Positions 56,453 to 64,000 of a stretch of 64,000 nt of DNA are shown here, piece after piece. The first letter of the stretch is position 1. Each line of letters starts with the position of its first letter. The notes under the pieces were generated by a model. The model was given only the letters and a program-made list of their open reading frames with translations, ran no database searches and was not told the DNA's origin. The position numbers and the translations under genes were made by a program. Source of the stretch: Turbatrix aceti (taxonomy: Eukaryota > Nematoda > Chromadorea > Rhabditida > Panagrolaimidae); NCBI GenBank assembly GCA_963969345.1, contig OZ017767.1:4988739-5052738 (forward strand). The letters are read 5' to 3'.

Positions 56453-58613
56453 AAGCACCCGCTCGAAATTCGCTGACTAATTCCACACCAATGGCCACCT
56501 AGCCAAGATTTGTATCGGTGTCAGCAATTTTGGAACGACGCTCGCTCATCCTCAGTCTCGTGATCCGCTTCTGAACCCACCCAAGCGCTTTTACCAGGAC
56601 GAGAGCATGCAAAAAGTATCCAAGTCTGGAGTCAACCGATTTTTCCACTGCACCATCATTTTTTGGAATTGACAAGCAGCCGCTAGATGCGCGTGGCTAC
56701 CCCATCGACCACTCGCTCGAAAAGCTCGCTGTCACACTCCGCAGATTTTTGATGCCATTTGACGTTCGGGAAGGAAGGTCTGCTCCACCTCAAGCCCCTG
56801 AACAAGATCATTGCTCCGATTTTTTCAATCTGCATCGGATGCCGACGACGCTCAGCGATTCCGGCAAGCTCTCAGATTTCACACGTTTCGTCAACGTGCA
56901 AGAATTTCGCTTCTCACGCGCACTGCCTCGCTTATCAGCACGACGTGAAGTCGATCTAAATTTTGGCCATATTCTGAAGCCACCTGCCGATTTTGGATTA
57001 CAAGCCTGTCGAAGCAGTTCGCACTACGATACTGCACCCATTGCAGCCTCAAAATCCAAAACGAACTCGGCCTGCAGTTGTTGGTGCACTTTCTGTGAGT
57101 TTTTTTGGATATATTTCTTGAAAAAAAAATTTTTGGATTTTTTTTCGCATGTTAAATTTTTTTACGTCCTGGTTGTTAAATTAGTTACATAGAACAAAAC
57201 AAAAAATTGTACATACCACAAAATTTAAATTTGTAATAACAGCAAAAAATGTTTTTATAAAATTGCTTTTTTTACTACCTATATTTTTTTTCAAATTTTC
57301 ACCCAGTATTTTTTTCAGAAGCACCCGCTCGAAATTCGCTGACTAATTCCACAGCAATGGCCACCTAGCCAAGATTTGTATCGGTGTCAGCAATTTTGGA
57401 AAGACGCTCGCTCATCCTCAGTCTCGTGATCCGCTTCTGCAAAGCACTCCGCTCGCGTTAACTTGCAATGAACCCGACGACCGTCCAGAAATTCAGCAAC
57501 AGCGACACTAGCTCATTCGCATACATACCATGTGCCCAATTCGAAATCCAGCTGTCAGCAGACGATATGGCACATGAAGCCCACAAATTGCTACCCCAGC
57601 GCTTTTACCAGGACGAGAGCATGCGGAAAGTATCCAAGTCTGGAGTCAACCGATTTTTCCACTGCACCATCATTTTTTGGAATTGACAAGCAGCCGCCAG
57701 ATGCACGTGGCTACCCCATCGACCACTCGCTCGAAAAGCTCGCTGTCACACTCCGCAGATTTTTGATGCCATTTGACGTTCGGGAAGGAAGGTCTGCTCC
57801 ACCTCAAGCCCCTGAACAAGATCATTGCTCCGCTTTTTTCAATCTGCATCGGATGCCGACGACGCTCAGCGATTCCGGCAAGATATCAGATTTCACACGT
57901 TTCGTCAACGTGCAAGAATTTCGCCTCGCTTATCAGCACGACGTGAAGTCGATTTAATCAATTTTTGGCCATATTCTGAAGCCACCAGCCGATTTTGGAT
58001 ACAACGCCTTAGCGTTACGAATCTGCACCCATTGCAGCCTCAAAATCCAAAACAAACTCGGCCTGAAGTTGTTGGTGCATTTTTTGTGAGTTTTTTTGTG
58101 AAAAAAAATTTTTTTGGATTTTTTTTTTCGCATGTTTAATTTTTTTACGTCCTGGTTGTTAAATTAGTTACAACATACATTAAAACAAAAAAATTGTACA
58201 TACCACAAAATTTAAATTAGTAATAACAAAAAATCTTTTTATATAAAAACATTTTTTAATGCCTATATTTGTTTTCAAATTTTCACCCAGTATTTTTTTT
58301 TCAGAAGCTGTCAATTTCTTGTTCTGCAATTGCCGTGCCTGATTTGCACGTTGTCAGCAGACGATACGGCCCAAATTGTGCCCCTTGAAAAGCTCCGCAC
58401 ATGGCACCCCGTGCAACGACACGTTCCTCGTCTTCCTGACGAACAGCTTCTGGGGAAGAATCAAGCATACACGCGGCTCACAAAAATTTCTCGACGGCAA
58501 TCACCCTCGAACAAGTACGCCGCCATCCAACGTACCGTTTTCGCTCAACTGAAAACCGATGGAATGCGCAATCTTGGTGCGATTTTGCCAGGATTAATTA
58601 GTACCCCTTCAAG
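56453..58613 (+). repeat. Tandem exon-like repeats R1-R3, non-coding
   Basis: R1 (56453-57094) and R2 (57319-58085) are about 90 percent similar by eye, 866 bp apart. Both start AAGCACCCGCTCGAAATTCG behind TTTTTTTCAG and both end at GTGAGTTTTTTT. R2 has about 130 bp extra near 57438-57597. R3 (58305-58613) shares the upstream spacer (TTTACGTCCTGGTTGTTAAA, then TTTCACCCAGTATT) and the acceptor but has a different body. Stop codons interrupt all frames. Splice-like borders are kept although coding potential is not. Confidence 0.8.
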
Positions 58614-60942
58614 GTGAGCCATTTTTTTTATTAACAAAAATTTATGTTTGTTTTACAGTCGCGTCGCCACAGAGATCAAACGCAACGTGCCGTCAATGTT
58701 AATCTTCAGAACATCAGACGAGAATCACGAATGCCAAACTCAAAAGATCGACGGTCAAGGCACGCAAAACTTCAAGTGAGTTACTTGCAGACAAATTTGA
58801 ATTTTTTTTATAAATACCACTTTTTTTATAAAATCAGTTTGGCTCATGACTGAAATTTTACCAGAAAAACAAAAAAAATGATTTATTTTGACGAATGCAA
58901 AATCAGTTTGGCAAACGGGAATTCACTTCTCCATGCCAGGAATTTTATCAAAATGGAACAAAAAATAGATGGTTTATTCTGAGACAATTAAAATAATCTA
59001 TCAAAAACGAAAATAAAATTGAAAAAAATCTGAGCTTTTTTAAAAAAAATATTTTTAATTTTCATTGTTTTTTAGGGGAAGAAACAATTTTTACACGAAT
59101 GATCAATTACTTTTGCCGCTACAAGCCGTAAAAATGCCCGGCTTTTCAAGAACGCAGACAGTGCGAAATCGGAAGTTGCGCTCAACATCAAACGATGAAA
59201 GTTGCTTCAAAAAAAAGTCGTGAAACCCCATTCCTGTACGACACTGCACTCAAAGTGGAAAAGCAACTGCTGGATGAATCTGCAGCCACACAATGCACTA
59301 GCCATAGCCCGAGCCTCACCGAAACACGAATCCATGCTGTCCATCAACGACTTTGAATGCCTCATTTCTGGAAGGCACCGTCGCGACGACCATCCCAATC
59401 ACTCGGACACCTGAGTTCGATGGCGTCACCGAACATTGTCAGCACCATGCAGACGGACAGCTAATTCGAAAATTGGAGAAAAATATCAGGCATTAGGTTC
59501 GTTTTTAGGTTCGTTTTCAAGGAATTTTTTTCCAAAAAAATTTAATAAAAATTTAATAATTTTTTTTTGAAAATTGTAAAACTAAGCAATTATTTTTTTT
59601 CGGATTCGCAAAAAATCATAAAAAAATGCATAAAGTTTTTGTAAAAAACGGGCGTCAACAAAAACGCATTTTAAATTTTTTTTTCAAAAAACCTTTTTAT
59701 TATTTTTTTCTAAGTTAAGCCTTTTTTTAGCAAATACGATACGAGACCATGACTGCTCCCAAGAAACTCCACGCACGGCAACCGATGCTCACAAGCAATG
59801 GCTCCAAACTCGAAACAAGCCCAACTTGGATTCTGGCAGGACATCTTACTCCTTAGCCAGTATTGCTCGTCCATCACCACCCAAAGCTACGACGATTCGT
59901 CGTTTCTAGCAAAGATGGCGTTTTGGTAAAACGACAGACATTCTTCGTCAACGAGCCAATACCGAAAACGAGCACGGCGACTGACACCTGAATTTGTCAT
60001 CGCCGAAACCTGTCAGCAGCTAGCGACAGCAAATTTGAAAACAATTGGAGCACATGAGGTACGTTTTTAGCAAAAAAAAAATTTAAAAAAAAGTTGAACC
60101 GTTTGTGGGAAAAAAGTTTTTATTCAAATTTTTACAACTTTTTTCAAAATGCAGAACAAAAAAAATCTCACAAAATGTTCATGGAAGTATTTTTTATCTT
60201 TTTTAAATTTATTTACTGTTTTTATAAAAAGATCTATGGACATAAAAAACTAATTTCGGATAAAAGACTTTACTAAAATTATTCTCGCAGATTTTTTTTT
60301 CAAAGTAAGCTTTTTTAGTAAATACGAACGAGGTGAAGACAATTCCATGGCCAGAATACCACCTACGCTGAACACTGCAGTCAAGCCAGACAACGCTGCC
60401 CCGCCGAACCCCCTTTCACGCGATTGACACCCAACTTGGAGCCCCGTCAACTCCAGAAATCGCAAAGGCAATGTGGAGCAACATCGCCTTATCGAGCAAC
60501 CGGCACAAGCAGATCACGCAGTGCAATGACAAACAGAAATGCATGGGCACTTGATTACGGGAAACGCATATCCAGACCGTAACAATCGCTGCCCATGCCG
60601 AATATCCTCTCACGCGATTCATTCGACTTGGAGTCCGCTGAGCTCCAGATCATCGTACCAAAGCAGAGAGGCGCCGTGATCGCGAGTCCGATACGACCCA
60701 TCACGTAAGAACGCCCTGCGAGCTACGACCGCAGATACTTCCACGTTTTTTCCTCAAGGTTCGTATTTTGTTTTGAAAAAAAAATTTTCTTTAAAAAATC
60801 ATACAAGATATTTTTTTTGGGAAATTAAATTGTTTTATTTAAAAAAATATTCTGATGATTTTTTTTATATTCCAATTTGTTAAACAAAAACTGATTGTGA
60901 AACAATATTGTTTCATTGATTTTATTTAAATTTTTTTTTCAG
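58614..60942. other. Further exon-like blocks in T-rich spacer
   Basis: Blocks with splice-like borders: about 58659-58775, 59076-59492, about 59730-60058 and about 60315-60758. Within the last block CTCACGCGATT...GACTTGGAGTCC-type sequence repeats about 190 bp apart (about 60415 and 60607). No credible protein. Confidence 0.4.
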
Positions 60943-61281
60943 ATCGGCTGCCAGTTCCTGGACATCCTATTCCCGTCCGCTAGGCAAGCACAGGACGGGA
61001 GTCCGAACCAGCCGATCCATCCAAGTCGTCAGCAGCGATCAAGTGACTCTGATCCGCGACGCACGGGCCGAGGCACGCATGCCAGCCCCGAGGTAGGCTT
61101 GTATCGGTTTTTTCTCAAAGTGGGAGGGTCGTGCTCATATGGGAGGGGGTTCTTGCTAATAGCTTATATAGGTGCCCGGATGCGCATTTGTGACTGGCTC
61201 AATCCTGGGTCAGTCACCGCCCCTGCGACGTCGGGGTTTTTTATTTAATTGCAATACTTTTTAATTATGTTATAATTATTT

Positions 61282-61335
61282 GTAAAAAAAAAAAAAAAAA
61301 ACAAAAAAAAAAAAAAAAAACAAAAAAAAAAAACA

Positions 61336-61366
<31 letters not shown>

Positions 61367-61372
61367 TATAAT
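61282..61372 (+). repeat. Poly(A)-rich tract
   Basis: About 90 nt of A runs broken by single C or G (A-n-C-A-n). On the minus strand it is poly(T). It follows a GC-rich terminator-like hairpin plus TTTTTT at 61220-61242. Confidence 0.95.
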
Positions 61373-61535
61373 GCCACCAAAAAAAAAAGTGCAAAAATGC
61401 CTAAAAAAAAGAGCCATAACAAGGGCCAACTTTCTGTCTAGCAAATAGACAAAGAACGGCGGTGGATGGTTTGTCAGCCATGGTCGAAAGACCGACCACT
61501 GAAGCACATTAGCCGTACATTGTCAACGGATGCTT

Positions 61536-61716
61536 CGGTGGTTCCACCGGGCCCCCCATGGATGAAGGGGGCCCAGGCAATTTCTTCGGAAGTTGCCAGC
61601 CGTTAGATGATCGCTGTCCTTCCCGGGCGGCGTCGCCATTCCCGCCCGGTCGACTAGCGGGCTGCCTCGTGGCCCGCTGCTCTCGGAGACGTCCAATAAT
61701 TTTGGCCGCCTCCGAG
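61536..61716 (+). repeat. Six consecutive perfect hairpins in 181 nt
   Basis: Stems: CGGTGG/CCACCG (61536-61549); GGGCCCCC/GGGGGCCC (61549-61556 with 61567-61574); GGCAATTTC/GAAGTTGCC with a TTCG loop (61576-61597, one G-U pair); CCGGGCGG/CCGCCCGG (61623-61630 with 61642-61649); AGCGGGC/GCCCGCT (61656-61662 with 61672-61678); CTCGGAG/CTCCGAG (61682-61688 with 61710-61716). They do not overlap except for one shared base between the first two. Confidence 0.95.
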
Positions 61717-61828
61717 GGCAACCCGTGCAGCGACATCGACTAATGGTAAGTTATCTGGGAACATTTTGGAACGACTAATCAGCATTTTGTCTTTTGCAGA
61801 CAACCGCCTGACCAGCGAAGAGGCTTTA

Positions 61829-62111
61829 GGCTGCTAGTCAGCCTTCCTGCCTGCCCGACGCGGTTTCAATTGCCGCACAGGGCCGCCACCACACGAGGCA
61901 TTGGACCTGAAGAGAATCGGTCCAATGCGTGGCAGTAGTTTTCAATCTTTTTTGAAGGTATGTTTCTTTGAATTGTTCAAAATCGGAAAATAAAAGTTGT
62001 TGTTTTTTCAGACGCAAGGTCACTAGATCAACATTCGCTTGATCTATATCACCATATTCATCAATCAACCACTCAATCATCCACCGTCATCCGGAGCGAC
62101 TTTGTCGCTCC
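61829..62111 (+). repeat. Further hairpins in the next two exon-like blocks
   Basis: GGCTG/CAGCC (61829-61843); GCATTGGACC/GGTCCAATGC (61898-61907 with 61919-61928) closed by GCCAC/GTGGC (61885-61889 with 61929-61933); TAGATCAA/TTGATCTA (62024-62031 with 62039-62046); GGAGCGAC/GTCGCTCC with a TTT loop (62093-62111). Confidence 0.9.
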
Positions 62112-62732
62112 AACTTGCGGGCCCAGTCATCCCGGACTGCCCCCGCCGATGCGCCAGCGTCTTCACTCCATCAACAGCAAGCATTAAAACTTGCAGCGCA
62201 TCTCGCAATCGAAGTGCCATCCAAAATGGGTAAGTAAAAAATTGGTGTCAGTGTCCAGAGCTTCTAATCAGAAATTTTACTTTCAGATGTAAGTCGCTTC
62301 TCCCTTCCACGTCTGGTTTGGGATACTTCATCAACTCAACAAATCGTCGCAAAACCCACCGCAGCCAGCGCCGATGATCTTCAGATCATACAGGGGCAAC
62401 CGAGTGTCCCACAAATGGCACATCGGCCGGCGCTGGCTGTCCGTTTATGGTGGCAATTTCCCCTTGTACCCCCTATTTGTATTATTTTCCTTTGTGTCTG
62501 CTAACAATCAGGCACTCCCGGCGTCGCGCGCTTTCCTGGGCACCATTAAGAGCACCTAGCATTACCTCCCTCCTGAGCATGACCCAAACACACCCGATAC
62601 GAGCTGAGTCCCCAAAAATATGAGAGGAGAGGAAAAACGTGGAAACACGATTAGATTGATATCGGTGATATCCGCCAACCTACGCCTCCGTCGACCATTG
62701 GCAATCCTGCCTCCGGAGCAGCAGTAGTGGCG

Positions 62733-63972
62733 TCTCGGTGGTTGCAACCTTCTCTGCAGCCACCGAGAATCTATGGGCCTAGCCAGCCCAACAAACTACG
62801 AACGAGGTGATGGCGCCAGAAGAATAAGTCCATCACCTCACGTAGACGATTCCGGCGGCACCTTCTGGGCGACGAGCAGCCATCAATCGCTCCAAAGTCG
62901 CCAGCAGCACCGCAGAAGGCTTACAGGTAGGTAAAATATTTTTTATTTCTTTTACAAAAATTTGTATTTGAATTTGTAGTAAAAACATCAGTTTTCATTG
63001 CTAAATTTATTAAAAATATTTTTTCTACGAATATCATTTTTTTATAAATTTTATTCACCTGTTTCATTCCATCCACAAACTAATCATTGCTATTTTTCCA
63101 GGAAACGAATCATACTTCCTTGCCGACCGATGAAAAGACCCCGGCGGCAATCCATGCTGCTATTCGAGCAGCCGCTCGAATAGCACACCGTCGGGGCAAT
63201 GGCGTCTTGGTGGCTTCAACACTGCCACCAAGAATCCATGGGCCTCGCCAGCCCGAGAAACTACAAACGAGGCGATGGCACAATGATCTGAATAAGCCCA
63301 TCGCCTCATGTAGAACACGCGGTGACCAGTAAAGCGCACTAAGGTAATTTTTTTAAACTTTTTATAAGTGCCAAAATCGAGTTTTCATAAAAACAAAATT
63401 TTTCAAATGGAAAATTTTCCTTTTTTTATGTTTTTAAAAAGTCTTAATTTTCTCAACTATTTCTCAAATCGTAAAAAAAACCGAAAACGAAAAAAATGCT
63501 GACTTTTTTAATTTTTTGTAGGTGCCTGATGACCAAGTCATCCAACGCCCCCGTAGGCGACGATTCCGGCGGCCCCTTCTAGGCGACGAGCAGGCACTTT
63601 TGCCATCAATTGCTCTCAAGTCGCCCATAACACCTTAGAAGGCTTACAGGTTGGTCAATTTTTTTATTTCCACACAAACTGACCCCTCTTATTTATTGCA
63701 GGCTACAAAATGTCCCTGTTCAAGCGCCGGCCGATGAAAAGACCCCGGCGGCTATCAGCTTCGAGCGGAATTAAAGTGCAGTACGCTATGCTGCCGCTCG
63801 AACGATAGCCACCTATGCCGGGGCAACAATGGCGTCTTGGTGGCTTCAACATTGTCCAGCCACCAAGAAAGTATTTATGGGCCTCGCCAGCCCGACCGAC
63901 TACAAACGAGGCGATGGTAGAATAAGCCCATCGCCTCGTGTGAAATTCAGGATGACCAGTAAATGCACTCAG
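62733..63972 (+). repeat. Multi-arm hairpin modules, three copies with compensatory changes
   Basis: Arm 2: TCTCGGTGG/CCACCGAGA (62733-62768), TCTTGGTGGC/GCCACCAAGA (63205-63233; 63835-63868). Arm 3: GGGC/GCCC (62775-62789; 63240-63254; 63879-63893). Arm 4: GAGGTGATGG/CCATCACCTC (62804-62839), GAGGCGATGG/CCATCGCCTC (63269-63307; 63908-63937). Arm 1, in copies 2 and 3, is a long stem: CCCCGGCGG/CCGTCGGGG (63139-63196) around an 11-bp stem, and CCCCGGC/GCCGGGG (63743-63823) around GGCTATC/GATAGCC and TTCGAGCGG/CCGCTCGAA. A separate Y module, GGCGAC-GAGC/GCTC-GTCGCC, occurs at 62868-62902 and 63582-63625. Confidence 0.9.
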
Positions 63973-64000
63973 GTAATTTTTTTTATCAGTTTAGTTAGCT

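Larger units (their letters stand above)
60943..63972 (+). ncRNA. Candidate spliced, hairpin-rich non-coding transcript
   Basis: GC-rich blocks with consensus borders follow one another: 60943-61092, one ending at 61745 (start unclear), 61800-61957, 62012-62229, 62287-62926, 63102-63343, 63522-63649 and 63702-63972. They are separated by AT-rich spacers that begin GTAAG/GTATG/GTAGG/GTAAT and end TTTGCAG/TTTTCAG/TTGTAG. No frame is open across blocks. Each block is dense in perfect inverted repeats (see separate entries), including G-U pairs and a UUCG loop, which points to selection on RNA structure. Transcription itself is not shown by sequence. A fold-back transposon family that has been exonised is the main alternative. 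Confidence 0.4.

Noticed and set aside
61093..61243. A possible snRNA or SL RNA gene
   Set aside because: A hairpin and TTTTTT end are present, but I see no Sm site, no SL-like 22-mer followed by GT, and no match to the U RNAs I can recall.
61282..61372. Poly(A) tail of a processed retrogene
   Set aside because: The sequence before it has no gene similarity that I can see, and the tract is interrupted by regularly placed C. Simple-sequence expansion is as likely.
61509..61736. A 75-residue open frame on the minus strand across the six-hairpin block
   Set aside because: The block is made of inverted repeats, so both strands mirror each other. The frame shows no domain and does not continue through the flanking splice-like borders.
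1..64000. tRNA, rRNA genes and CRISPR arrays
   Set aside because: No B-box plus cloverleaf, no rRNA core sequence and no spaced identical repeats of CRISPR type were found. The genome is eukaryotic, so CRISPR is not expected.

Overview
The window is nuclear DNA of a nematode, probably a chromadorean with operons. Several genes belong to nematode-specific families: a ground-like (grl) protein, a cuticle collagen with the nematode N-domain, a chemoreceptor-type serpentine GPCR, an MSP-like domain, an ODR-2/HOT-like Ly-6 protein and a MOLO-1-like TPM protein. Introns are mostly 45-70 nt and end in T-rich TTTTCAG. Many start codons lie just behind such an acceptor, as expected for spliced-leader trans-splicing. 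The species cannot be named from the sequence.

Region 1 (1-46.4 kb) is compact and gene-dense. In order: CDK5RAP3 (-, cut by the left edge), cyclin L (-), B3GLCT (+), a frameshifted MSP-like gene (+), a DM9-like protein (+), a grl protein (+), a GPCR (-), a short-chain dehydrogenase (-), a small unknown (+), HSP20 (+), a cuticle collagen (+), SAM synthetase (+), RAD50 (-), ISWI (+), an RS-Sm fusion (+), a TPM membrane protein (-), a Ly-6 protein (-), an AANAT-like acetyltransferase (+), an unknown membrane protein (-), a villin (-), a basic repeat protein (-), SEC24 (-), a 77-residue Cys/His microprotein (-) and a 77-residue acidic protein (-). Several same-strand neighbours are 150-300 bp apart with a 3' splice site just before the downstream ATG, which suggests operons: cyclin L/CDK5RAP3, ISWI/RS-Sm, villin/membrane protein, Cys-His microprotein/SEC24. 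A repeat-rich gap without credible genes lies at about 39.8-42.5 kb.

Region 2 (46.6-64 kb) is different: long AT-rich, T-rich spacers between GC-rich blocks. It opens with two large disordered proteins (about 763 and 699 aa) that share a C-terminal motif and a near-identical duplicated 3' segment. The blocks that follow keep splice-site consensus but lose credible reading frames and are tandemly duplicated. From about 60.9 kb to the right edge the exon-like blocks are packed with perfect hairpins. The last modules share a multi-arm fold with compensatory base changes.

The strongest observations are (a) a stem-loop presenting UACAGAAA exactly at the intron 2/exon 3 acceptor of the SAM synthetase gene, matching the known METT-10/METTL16 splice switch, and (b) the covarying hairpin modules at 62.7-64 kb, a candidate undescribed structured, spliced non-coding RNA or fold-back repeat family.
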